The notes under the pieces: model-generated
What the model saw: only the letters and a program-made list of their open reading frames with translations
Database searches by the model: none
Told to the model about the DNA's origin: nothing
Assembly (NCBI GenBank): GCA_965203305.1
Contig: OZ241874.1
Span: 620,001-684,000, forward strand
DNA: 64,000 bases
Direction: 5' to 3'
Origin: Bin80 sp965203305
GTDB lineage: Bacteria > Bacteroidota > Rhodothermia > Rhodothermales > Bin80
Shown: positions 9,182 to 17,135 of the stretch, piece after piece
How the letters are laid out: every line of letters begins with the position of its first letter
Numbering within the stretch: the stretch's first letter is position 1
Position numbers and translations under genes: made by a program

Positions 9182-10861
9182 TCAGATTACGGGGAAGATA
9201 TCCGTGACACACCCGTGACTAGCGGAGGAGACGGTCTGTGCATACCTCAACAAAACCCCTGACTGAGCTTTCAGTGGGGGAGCAGTCCAGTTTTTGCGTC
9301 GTGTACCTAGTTTGGAGTCATTGACCGCTAGTGTGAGAGTATGATTTTCGGCATCAATTGTGATGGGGTCACCATCCTCCACCAAGGCGATCATTCCACC
9401 AACCTGTGCTTCGGGTGTGATATGTCCAACCACGAACCCGTGTGTGCCCCCAGAAAAGCGGCCATCGGTGATAAGAGCAACTTTTGTACCCAGACCTGCT
9501 CCCATAATTGCACCGGTGGGACGAAGCATTTCTGGCATTCCCGGACCTCCTCGAGGGCCGCAATACCGGATGACAAGTACATCTCCAGCTTTGATTCTGC
9601 CTCCCAGAATGGCATCCATTGCCTCTTCTTCGCTATCAAATACGCGAGCAATTCCTGCAAACCGTTCCCCTTCTTTCCCGGTGATTTTGGCGACTGCGCC
9701 TTCAGGTGCCAGGTTACCGTACAGAATTTGCAAGTGACCTGTACTCTTGATGGGGTGATTCAGTGGTCGGATCACTTCCTGGTCTGCTGACAGGTCAGCG
9801 ACTCCCGACAAATTTTCCCTGATACTGTGTCCTGTAACGGTTATGCAGTCGCCATGCAGGAGACCGTTTTCGAGAAGCATTTTCATAACGGCAGGTACAC
9901 CTCCTACATTGTAGAGGTCTTCCATCACGAAACGCCCGCTGGGTTTCAGGTCAGCCAGTAAAGGGGTACGTTCGCTCATGGACTGAAAATCATCCAGTGT
10001 AAGGGGGATCTTTGCGGCAGCGGCCATTGCAATCAGATGCAAGGCCGCATTGGTGGATCCTCCCAGAATGATCACGACTCGCAGGGCATTCTCAAATGCT
10101 TCCCGAGTAAGAATATCCTCGGGTTTGATATCTTTTTCCAGAAGCCGGTAAATAGCACTGCCGACCTGCGTGGTTTCCTGTTGTTTTTCTGGGCTGACGG
10201 CAGGGTAGGAGGAGTCAAATGGGAGGCTCATCCCCAGGGCCTCAATCGCAGAGGCCATCGTGTTTGCGGTATACATTCCGCCGCAGGCACCGGCACCGGG
10301 ACAAGCATGACGGGCAATCTCGCGAAAATCCTGATCAGTAATTGCGCCAGCAGCACGCTGTCCCGCTGCTTCAAAGGCAGACACAATATCAATTGGCTTG
10401 CCCTGCCAGCATCCAGGTTTGATCGTTCCGCCATATACCATGAGGCTAGGCCGGTTGAGTCTGGCCAGAGCCATAATGGAGCCGGGCATATTTTTGTCAC
10501 AGCCAGCAACGGCAATCACAGCATCATACCACTGGGCAGAGGCAACCGTCTCAATGGATTCGGCAATGAGATCCCGGGAAGGGAGGGAAAAGCGCATTCC
10601 AGAAGATCCCATTGACATTCCATCACTCACGCCAATCGTATGATAGATCAGTCCGATCAAATCCTGTGCATGGACGCTGAGCTTAATCTTTTTTGCCAGA
10701 TCATTGAGGTGCATGTTGCATGGATTTCCTTCCCAGCCCATGCTGGCAATCCCTACCTGTGGCTTGTTGAGGTCTTCTTCCGTCAGTCCGATTGCATGTA
10801 GCATAGCGAGCGCGCCGCCCTGAAGAGGATTTTGGGTCACCTGTTTGCTGTACTGATTCAT
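9182..10861 (-). CDS. ilvD: Dihydroxy-acid dehydratase (IlvD/Edd family)
   Basis: Dehydrates 2,3-dihydroxy-3-methyl acids to 2-keto acids in valine, isoleucine and leucine synthesis; the enzyme holds an Fe-S cluster. The 559-aa product has Cys48 in GNPCNMHL, Cys121 in GCDKNMPG and CPGAGACGGMYTANTM around Cys191, plus the C-terminal GPRGGPGMPEML and DGRFSGGTHGF. Length and motifs fit IlvD. It lies 6 bp downstream of a gluconate-permease-like gene, which leaves open that this paralog acts as a sugar-acid dehydratase; the family includes both activities and motif reading cannot fully separate them. Confidence 0.88.
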   Translation of the reverse strand: MNQYSKQVTQNPLQGGALAMLHAIGLTEEDLNKPQVGIASMGWEGNPCNMHLNDLAKKIKLSVHAQDLIGLIYHTIGVSDGMSMGSSGMRFSLPSRDLIAESIETVASAQWYDAVIAVAGCDKNMPGSIMALARLNRPSLMVYGGTIKPGCWQGKPIDIVSAFEAAGQRAAGAITDQDFREIARHACPGAGACGGMYTANTMASAIEALGMSLPFDSSYPAVSPEKQQETTQVGSAIYRLLEKDIKPEDILTREAFENALRVVIILGGSTNAALHLIAMAAAAKIPLTLDDFQSMSERTPLLADLKPSGRFVMEDLYNVGGVPAVMKMLLENGLLHGDCITVTGHSIRENLSGVADLSADQEVIRPLNHPIKSTGHLQILYGNLAPEGAVAKITGKEGERFAGIARVFDSEEEAMDAILGGRIKAGDVLVIRYCGPRGGPGMPEMLRPTGAIMGAGLGTKVALITDGRFSGGTHGFVVGHITPEAQVGGMIALVEDGDPITIDAENHTLTLAVNDSKLGTRRKNWTAPPLKAQSGVLLRYAQTVSSASHGCVTDIFPVI

Positions 10862-10867
10862 GGATGA

Positions 10868-12220
10868 TCAGGAGGAGAGTGGCAGAAAGATAGACAGGAG
10901 AATAGAGATAACTCCGGCGGTGATTCCAAGGATGACCAGCAATATGGACCAGGATTTCAGGGTTTCAATCTCGGTGAGCCCGCTCATTCTAGAGTAGATC
11001 CAGAACCCGCTGTCATTCATCCAGGACCCTACCAATGAGCCTCCGCCAATGGCGGTCCCCAAGTAAACAACATTGAAATCCAGACTCTCGGGGGTGAGCA
11101 TTGCAGCCAGCATTGCCGAGGCTGTAATCATTGCAACTGTGGATGATCCCTGTGCAAATTTGAGCAAGCTGGCGATCCCAAAACCGAGCAGGAGCATCCC
11201 TATTCCCGATGTCCCAGAACTCCCTGCGAACAGATCACTGACTGCGGGGCCAATCTGCGCTTCCTTGAGCATTGCACCAAACGTTCCACCCGCAGCTGTA
11301 ATAAGAATAATGAGACCTCCACTCATGAGTGACTGTTCAATGACCTTGCTGAGACTTTTGCGAGAAGGCCGGCGCATGTGGATGTAGAGTATCGTAGATA
11401 CCACGGCGGCCAGCAACAGGGCCATATTGGCATCACCAAGCACAAGAATCCATCGGGAAAGTACTGTATCGTCACCCGCAAGGGGAAGAAAGATCGTTTT
11501 ACCCGCAATGAGCAGGATCGGAATTACAATGGGCAGGGTAGAGACTCCCAGCCCTGGAAGTGAGCTGAGCTGGATTGTATGTACCTCCGCTCCTGGCACA
11601 TCTCGCATCGGAACAGGCATTTTTCGATTCAGCCATCCCGCATACAGTATTCCGAGAATTGTTGCCGGCAGAGCCACCAGTGCTCCAATCAGAATCATAG
11701 TGCCCAAATCAATACGCAAGTTTTCCGCAATTACTAGCGGGCCCGGCGTAGGAGGGACAAGTGCATGGGTGGCGGCGGCACCTGCTGCGATGGCAATTAC
11801 GTATTTCAGGTAGTCCCGTCCAGTTTGTGAGAACATGGAGCGGGCCAGGGGAATCAACAGGTAGAAGACTGTATCAAAGAATACAGGAACTGACAGGACA
11901 AAGCCGCTGGCAGCCAGTGCAGGGCTTCCCTTATCCTGTCCCAGGAAGCGAATAAAAGACTGTACGATACGATCAGCGGCACCACTGCTCATCATGGTAA
12001 CCCCGATCACGGCCGCCATGGCAATCACGATTCCAATGCTTCCTGCAGTTGTACCGAAAGAGGTTGCTACCCGCGCAATCTTGACAGACCAGTCTCCTGG
12101 CGAAAGGATGCTGATCACAATTGCCGCGGTAATCAATGCGATAAAAGCATTGATTCGCAGGCCTACAATCATGCCTGCAACAATGACAATGCCAAGCAAA
12201 AGGATAAGGATTGGAATCAT
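10868..12220 (-). CDS. GntP-family gluconate/sugar-acid:H+ symporter
   Basis: 450-aa inner-membrane permease with about a dozen hydrophobic segments, beginning MIPILILLLGIVIVAG. GntP hallmarks include GSIGIVIAMAAVIG, a central HALVPPTPGPLVIAENL segment, GGTFGAMLKEAQIG, and near the C-terminus GGGSLVGSWMNDSGFW. The family takes up gluconate, gluconate-like hexonates, glycerate or idonate. The stop lies 6 bp before the ilvD ATG, so the two form an operon. Together with gnd at the left edge this suggests a local sugar-acid theme, though gnd is on its own transcript. Confidence 0.9.
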   Translation of the reverse strand: MIPILILLLGIVIVAGMIVGLRINAFIALITAAIVISILSPGDWSVKIARVATSFGTTAGSIGIVIAMAAVIGVTMMSSGAADRIVQSFIRFLGQDKGSPALAASGFVLSVPVFFDTVFYLLIPLARSMFSQTGRDYLKYVIAIAAGAAATHALVPPTPGPLVIAENLRIDLGTMILIGALVALPATILGILYAGWLNRKMPVPMRDVPGAEVHTIQLSSLPGLGVSTLPIVIPILLIAGKTIFLPLAGDDTVLSRWILVLGDANMALLLAAVVSTILYIHMRRPSRKSLSKVIEQSLMSGGLIILITAAGGTFGAMLKEAQIGPAVSDLFAGSSGTSGIGMLLLGFGIASLLKFAQGSSTVAMITASAMLAAMLTPESLDFNVVYLGTAIGGGSLVGSWMNDSGFWIYSRMSGLTEIETLKSWSILLVILGITAGVISILLSIFLPLSS

Positions 12221-12468
12221 GCAGGCTGTGAGTAGAATGAGCGTGTCATCGGAAGCATCTTATGGACATTGTGAACACAGGAGTCAGCAACAGCATTTGC
12301 ACGTCGAGGTTTTTGTATACGAAATCCTGTGTCGGTACCTGCGGATGACTTGGACAAGGGTATGTCTTTTGGCAATGGAGTCATCAACCGGCCGGTACAG
12401 CCAATCTTTCTTGAGGCATCAGGAATTGCAGCGCAAGTCTTAACAGGACGGATTCCTTGTGAGCGATT

Positions 12469-14001
12469 TCAGTCTATGGGTTGCAGATTATGCAGTAACG
12501 CCTCTCCATCCTCAGTTAGTCGGTATTTCTGATTTCCACTTCGTGGTTTATCCGGGATCGTCATTTCCAGGAGTCCCGCTTTTATTAGAGGTCTAAGTAC
12601 CTTTCCTTGAAATTTGCTGCGGTTACTCCTGCCAACTGCCTGCATCAGATCCTCGGCGTTTTTTTCATTCTTGCACTTGAGAAGAGTTTCAACTTGATCC
12701 TGGCTTAGGTCTATCTTAGTCCCGCTCTGATCTATCTTAGTCCCGCTCTGATCTATCTTAGTCCCATTCTGATCTATCTTAGTCCCATTCTGATCTATCT
12801 TAGTCCCGCTCTGATCTATCTTAGTCCCGCTCTGATCTATCTTAGTCCCGCTCTCAGGTGTTACCAAGGTTGTCTGGGTTTTATTCTCTCGTCCCGAACG
12901 CAGGAATGTAACGGTAACCCAGTTATCCGATGTACGAATTACTGGTTCAGCTACTCCATGCTCGTGGCAAAGATCACGAATGCGGCGGATGCCAGATCCG
13001 ATATGTTCCACTGCATCCATTCGATGCAGAAGGCCAAATAACAGAGAATTGCGTGGAACACTACTGGACCCCATGTCTGACTCTGTCATGCCAGCGGGAA
13101 GCCCGCCGGGGCTGACGATTTCCAGCCGGTCTGCAAACAGGTATACCTGGATATTGGCAGTAGAGCGATAGTTACGATGAGCGAATGCATTGACAACCGC
13201 TTCACGGATTGCTTGCCCGGGGAGTTCAGGTCGCTCCTCGCGTTGTACCTCCTTTATAATATACTCTACATTGATTTTGGAGAGAATCCATGCTACCGTG
13301 TCATTGATCATGGAGCAGATGTCTCCGTGAAAGTCACGACGATCAAGAATATGTGTTTTGCTGGTTCCCATGAATAATCCACACGAGATATCTCCACTGA
13401 TTCTGAATTTGCGGATATCTTTGGCCAGTAACCAGGCTCCGGCATTCTTCATTCGGGAATCTTCGCTGATCAGCCGCAAATTGCGCAGGGCAATCACTGG
13501 TTCCATTCCAGAGGGGATTTTTGCACGATCCCGGAATAGAGACCAGTTAACCTCGTCCAAATCTTCGTCCAGGGAAAAATTGCGGCAGACACTTTCATCA
13601 AAATGTAGCAACCCCTCTCTGTCAAAGAAATCTCTGATCTCATCTCTTGACATTTGCTGCGTATTTGCACCTTCCCGGAGATAGAATTTTCCTCGAAACG
13701 AGTATGGCTTTCTCTTTTGAGGAGGGACAACAATGCAGATTACCGATTCAATCTGCTCAATGTCTATGGTGATTGAGGGGTCAGCTGATCGGGCAGTATC
13801 TTGAATCCTGGACTTCAGGCGATTGCTGTCATCTACCCCCAAAATCTCACCATTGTCTGTGATGCCCAGTAGAATCTTCCCCCCTGAAGAATTGGCAAAT
13901 GCACAGAGTTCCTTTCCCAGATCAGGTGAAAAAGATTGTTTGAACTCAATAGAGGCACCCTCTCCCCGTGCAATAATTTCAGTAAGCGGGTCCTGTTTCA
14001 T
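12469..14001 (-). CDS. AlbA_2/Schlafen-type ATP-binding regulator with a tandem heptapeptide linker
   Basis: Predicted DNA-associated regulator of the divergent AAA_4 (AlbA_2) plus HATPase_c_4 class. The ATG at 14001 gives MKQDPLTEII directly before GEGASIEFKQSF; an upstream start at 14061 is possible. Residues 15-120 show the AlbA_2 pattern (FKQSFS, LCAFANSSGGKILLGITDNGEILGV, REGANTQQMSRDE). The middle has AIREAVVNAFAHRNY and GGLPAGMTESDM typical of the ATPase-like part. A linker of seven SGTKIDQ-type repeats precedes a C-terminal winged helix (LLKCKNEKNAEDLMQ..LIKAGLLEMTIPDKPRSGNQKYRLT). Often found near defence or mobile regions; an IS remnant lies just behind it. Confidence 0.82.
   Translation of the reverse strand: MKQDPLTEIIARGEGASIEFKQSFSPDLGKELCAFANSSGGKILLGITDNGEILGVDDSNRLKSRIQDTARSADPSITIDIEQIESVICIVVPPQKRKPYSFRGKFYLREGANTQQMSRDEIRDFFDREGLLHFDESVCRNFSLDEDLDEVNWSLFRDRAKIPSGMEPVIALRNLRLISEDSRMKNAGAWLLAKDIRKFRISGDISCGLFMGTSKTHILDRRDFHGDICSMINDTVAWILSKINVEYIIKEVQREERPELPGQAIREAVVNAFAHRNYRSTANIQVYLFADRLEIVSPGGLPAGMTESDMGSSSVPRNSLLFGLLHRMDAVEHIGSGIRRIRDLCHEHGVAEPVIRTSDNWVTVTFLRSGRENKTQTTLVTPESGTKIDQSGTKIDQSGTKIDQNGTKIDQNGTKIDQSGTKIDQSGTKIDLSQDQVETLLKCKNEKNAEDLMQAVGRSNRSKFQGKVLRPLIKAGLLEMTIPDKPRSGNQKYRLTEDGEALLHNLQPID
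12706..12852 (-). repeat. Seven tandem 21-bp repeats encoding (S/N)GTKIDQ
   Basis: Near-identical in-frame 21-bp units within the AlbA_2-type gene. Units differ almost only at the Ser/Asn codon, with two adjacent Asn units in the middle. The unit length keeps frame, so slippage would change linker length without breaking the protein. The last unit passes into SGTKIDLSQDQVETLL. Confidence 0.95.
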
Positions 14002-14258
14002 GTTTTTGGTAGTTCTACACGGGTATACAGGCCGGGGCCTGTCAAATGTCCAATTTTCCACAAGTTACACAGAACTGTGGAAACTGATGTTCAGGATATC
14101 ATTTGGGCGTTAAGCATTGTCTGAAATCCATGCCCGTGACGACTCCCTGGGATGCACAAAAGAGTCTGTCAAAAAAAAAATTCTAAAGCAGTAACTGTCA
14201 GTAGTGGTTCAATTTTCCGTACATCTGGGCAGAGTCCTCGTTCTGTTGCATATCTTCC

Positions 14259-14633
14259 CCCTGGAATCGTCTCAGAGCCGCGTGCTATCAGGATGTCACA
14301 ACCATTACCCTGGTAATGGATAATCCCTCCGCTCATCGGCCCAGTACCCTCTACGAGGCCTTTCCACCGCACCGGACCAAGGCCTTGTGGGACTGCTTCG
14401 AGTTCGTCTACACCCCCAAACACGGCAGTTGGCTGAATGTCGCCGAAATCAATCTCAACATCATGATCCGTCAGTGCCTGAACTGCCGCATCAACTGCAT
14501 TGAGGTTCTACGCCGCGAGGTCGCCGCCTGGCAGACCTCGCGTGATCGTCTTGAGGCCAAGGTCAACTGGCAGTTCACCACCGACGACGTTCGGGGCAGA
14601 TTCAAAAGACTCTATCCGACACTTTACTGTTGA
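14259..14633 (+). pseudogene. IS630-family transposase, C-terminal remnant
   Basis: Only the second half of a DDE transposase remains. The frame has TLVMDNPSAHRPSTLYEAF, with the second catalytic Asp in VMDN, and YTPKHGSWLNVAEINL, with the third acidic residue, followed by RQCLNCRI; these are the standard IS630 C-terminal motifs. The N-terminal part with the first Asp is absent, and the open frame upstream of about 14290 no longer resembles a transposase. It stops 7 bp before the end of a convergent FAD oxidoreductase gene. Inactive. Confidence 0.85.
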
Positions 14634-14640
14634 CAGGGAA

Positions 14641-16005
14641 CTAGGCGGTTGGGGTCTCCAGCAAATCAGCAACTTCATTTGCCGTTTCAATGCCGCTCGT
14701 GATGGCACCGTTTACAATCGGAGACCGCATGAAATCGCCCGCGATGCGGAGGTTTTGCAGATCTTCCACCAAATCCTGCCTCATTTGCTTCACCGCAGTG
14801 AACATGCCGGGCAGTCCCTTACAGACCGCCTCGTGCCAGCGGTATACACGCGCAAAGAGCACATCCTCGTACTGCGGAAGTGCCGAGCCTGGAGGTGCCT
14901 TGCCCCGAGCATCCGCCAGCAGCGTACGGGCAATCTGCTCGTCGTCGAACTCCAGCAGGTTTTTGGCGCGGTTCTCCCCAATCCAAAGGTCCAGCAGAGC
15001 CTTGCCGGGCGGCGCACATTCAGGCAGGTTGACGGTGCGGTCCAACAGCGATGGCGTGTCGTCTTCGGGATACAGTGCCACGCTCCACCCAGGAGGAAGG
15101 GGCCGATGGTTGAGGCCCAGCACTACACGGATGCCGAACGAATACTGCACCGTGCCCAGCGCGTCGCGAATCCTCTCCGGCAGGTCAGGCATGATCTCCA
15201 GTGCCTTCGTCGCCGGTACACTGGAAATGACCGCGTCGGCCTCCATGAAGCCGTCGTCGGTAACGACACCCACCGCCTTTCCGTTCTCAATGACCACCCG
15301 CTTCACCGGTGTCGAGACACGAATAGCATTGCCCAGCTTCTTCCCCAGCACTTCCGACAGATGGCTGCACCCGCCTACCGGCGTGTAGAGTTTTTCCGGC
15401 TTCAGCAGAACTTCTGCCAGGAACGCACGAATCCAGGTCGCCCCAAATTCTTCGGGATTTCCCATGGTTAAACCCAGAAATCCCTCCAACGTCACCCGCA
15501 CTGGTTCGGGCACGCGGAGCCTATCGAGGTACTCCCCATAGGTCTCGTCCGTATCCATGTCCGCGATGCGGTGCGTACTCGCGTAGTTCAGATGCTTCGC
15601 GTCGGCCTTGAGGGCTCTGACCAACTTCAAAGTTGGCCATATCCCCCGGAGTGATAGAAGTTCGATGGTCCGGAACGGCCCTATGTTCCTGAACAAGGAC
15701 CCCAGAGAGGTAATCGGTGTCGTGACAACCCAGTGTCCGTGCCTATACCAGCCAATGTCCATACTAAGGTTAGTCAGCGGCACCCCCAGTTCTTCGCATA
15801 GCCGGAACGTTGTGTCGTAGGAAATCGGAAAAAAATCCGCAGCCTTGTCCGTCGAAAAGCCGTCGATCCTCTCCCCGCCCATCCGCCCGCCAATCTGATC
15901 GTTGGCCTCCAACAAAAGGGGGGCAAGGCCGCGCTTCTTTGCCGTGTAGGCGGCACTCAGTCCTGCGGCTCCTCCCCCGATAACGATAACCCGCTTGCTA
16001 GCCAT
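14641..16005 (-). CDS. FAD-dependent amine oxidase/protoporphyrinogen-oxidase-like protein
   Basis: Predicted flavin oxidoreductase. The N-terminus has the dinucleotide-binding motif VIVIGGGAAGLSAAY and then the flavin-containing amine oxidase signature LLLEANDQIGGRMGG. The C-terminus has a second FAD segment, LRIAGDFMRSPIVNGAITSG. At 454 aa it fits the PPOX/phytoene desaturase-like clan; substrate is unknown. Its sequence is clearly richer in G+C than genes either side. It overlaps the stop of the upstream small ORF by 8 bp and abuts an IS630 remnant at its 3' end, which suggests acquired DNA. Confidence 0.8.
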   Translation of the reverse strand: MASKRVIVIGGGAAGLSAAYTAKKRGLAPLLLEANDQIGGRMGGERIDGFSTDKAADFFPISYDTTFRLCEELGVPLTNLSMDIGWYRHGHWVVTTPITSLGSLFRNIGPFRTIELLSLRGIWPTLKLVRALKADAKHLNYASTHRIADMDTDETYGEYLDRLRVPEPVRVTLEGFLGLTMGNPEEFGATWIRAFLAEVLLKPEKLYTPVGGCSHLSEVLGKKLGNAIRVSTPVKRVVIENGKAVGVVTDDGFMEADAVISSVPATKALEIMPDLPERIRDALGTVQYSFGIRVVLGLNHRPLPPGWSVALYPEDDTPSLLDRTVNLPECAPPGKALLDLWIGENRAKNLLEFDDEQIARTLLADARGKAPPGSALPQYEDVLFARVYRWHEAVCKGLPGMFTAVKQMRQDLVEDLQNLRIAGDFMRSPIVNGAITSGIETANEVADLLETPTA

Positions 16006-16357
16006 GGCACTGTCCTAGGGGCACTGGGGCACTCAATTTCACCGGACAGGCCTGGCTTGCAGGATCAAAATGTCGTGTGGCCACAGCAACCTCCGCCTTC
16101 GCATGCTCCATGAGCACATCCCGCGGATCAAACCATTCCAAAGTATCCATCACCACCGTACGCTTGCCCGGCCTAATATGCTTCAGGATGTAGCGGTTCC
16201 CCGCCATGGCAGTTTTCGCTTTGTCTGTGGAGAGGCTCCCGGGATCATTCGCATCCTTCCGCAGCATCCCGTTCTGTACCGTGATCTGCTCCGTCACATG
16301 CAAGGTCGAATCCGTCGTATTCTCCGCATCCACCACCACTAGACTTCCCCCAACCAA
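15998..16357 (-). CDS. Unidentified ORF, probably 5'-truncated
   Basis: A 119-aa frame with only a TTG start, ending in an 8-bp overlap with the FAD oxidoreductase start, so probably translated before it. The segment RYILKHIRPGKRTVVMDTL and WFDPRDVLMEHAKAEVAVATRHFDP reads like a real protein but matches no family I recognise. Directly upstream the sequence turns abruptly AT-rich (from about 16370), so the gene has likely lost its 5' part at the edge of the foreign block. Confidence 0.4.
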   Translation of the reverse strand: MVGGSLVVVDAENTTDSTLHVTEQITVQNGMLRKDANDPGSLSTDKAKTAMAGNRYILKHIRPGKRTVVMDTLEWFDPRDVLMEHAKAEVAVATRHFDPASQACPVKLSAPVPLGQCHG

Positions 16358-16762
16358 AGAGATCGGCGAGTTTTCTTGTCCACACTTGCTTTGTATGTGT
16401 TGATGTGTTCGTTGATAAAAATTTTTGATATGTGATCAGATCACAATTGGCAGGACAATCTCCCGTTATACACATTAAGCAGTATATATGATGAATTCGC
16501 AGGCATTTTTTTGGGAATTTTTCAGGGGAAGGTTTCCGAGGCGGGTTCACATATTGTCACGGAGATGCAAGCTGACAAGGAACAAGAGACATTCCAACCA
16601 GAAATTTCCTCCGCGTGCCATTCCCGCCTCCCCAAAAATGTTTGCAGAGAGGGCCGTTCCTCCCTGCGATCAAGAGGCTGCGCCGCAGTTCCATATTTCG
16701 GCTGTGGGGCTCCATATTGATTCGGGCGATTGCTCCCGTGAAGTCTGGTCAATCCGAGGGAG
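16358..16762. other. AT-rich to neutral intergenic region before tRNA-Asn
   Basis: About 400 bp. Open frames on both strands here look like chance. The left part marks the composition change at the edge of the GC-rich block. No att-like repeat of the adjacent tRNA-Asn 3' end was seen. Confidence 0.5.
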
Positions 16763-16834
16763 CTCCCCGGGTAGGACTCGAACCTACAACCCTGCGGTTA
16801 ACAGCCGCATGCTCTACCATTGAGCTACCGAGGA
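16763..16834 (-). tRNA. tRNA-Asn (GUU)
   Basis: Reads 5' to 3' on the minus strand as TCCTCGG acceptor, TAGCTC D-arm, anticodon stem/loop with GTT, T-arm with GGTTCGAGTCC, and CCGGGGA closing the acceptor with one T-G pair. CCA is not encoded. It is divergent to the tRNA-Leu gene 92 bp away. Confidence 0.95.
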
Positions 16835-16926
16835 ATGAGCCTGTTAACCCTGCATGTTATTCTGTGTTCCAGATGGCATCTGATAAATAGGAAACTTTGG
16901 GCAGCAAAATAGTAAAAGCCTCATCA

Positions 16927-17010
16927 GCCTTGGTGGCGGAACTGGTAGACGCGCAGCATTCAGGATGCTGTGCCCATACGGGCGTGGAGGTTCGAGTCCT
17001 CTCCAAGGCA
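16927..17010 (+). tRNA. tRNA-Leu (CAG)
   Basis: Class II tRNA with acceptor GCCTTGG/CCAAGGC, D-arm GGCGGAACTGGTAGACGC, anticodon loop TTCAGGA (anticodon CAG) within stem CAGCA/TGCTG, variable arm TGCCCATACGGGCG, and T-arm GGAGGTTCGAGTCCTC. CCA is not encoded. A strong hairpin follows within 10 bp. Confidence 0.96.
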
Positions 17011-17015
17011 CCGGG

Positions 17016-17047
17016 AACCCGTGCAGCCTATAGTAGCTGCACGGGTT
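17016..17047 (+). terminator. Hairpin terminator behind tRNA-Leu
   Basis: Perfect 12-bp stem (AACCCGTGCAGC with GCTGCACGGGTT) and an 8-nt loop, immediately after the tRNA and before lepA. The T-run after it is short and interrupted, so termination may be partial or serve as a processing barrier. Confidence 0.7.
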
Positions 17048-17135
17048 TGAATCATCTTCAAACGTTTGGTACAGACACCACTTCCCATTTTGCCTCCCGG
17101 GCGGTGCTACAAAGTTGCGCAAGGGAAACTGCAGT

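Noticed and set aside
12711..12850. Possible CRISPR array from short repeats
   Set aside because: Units are contiguous without spacers and in frame inside a protein gene.
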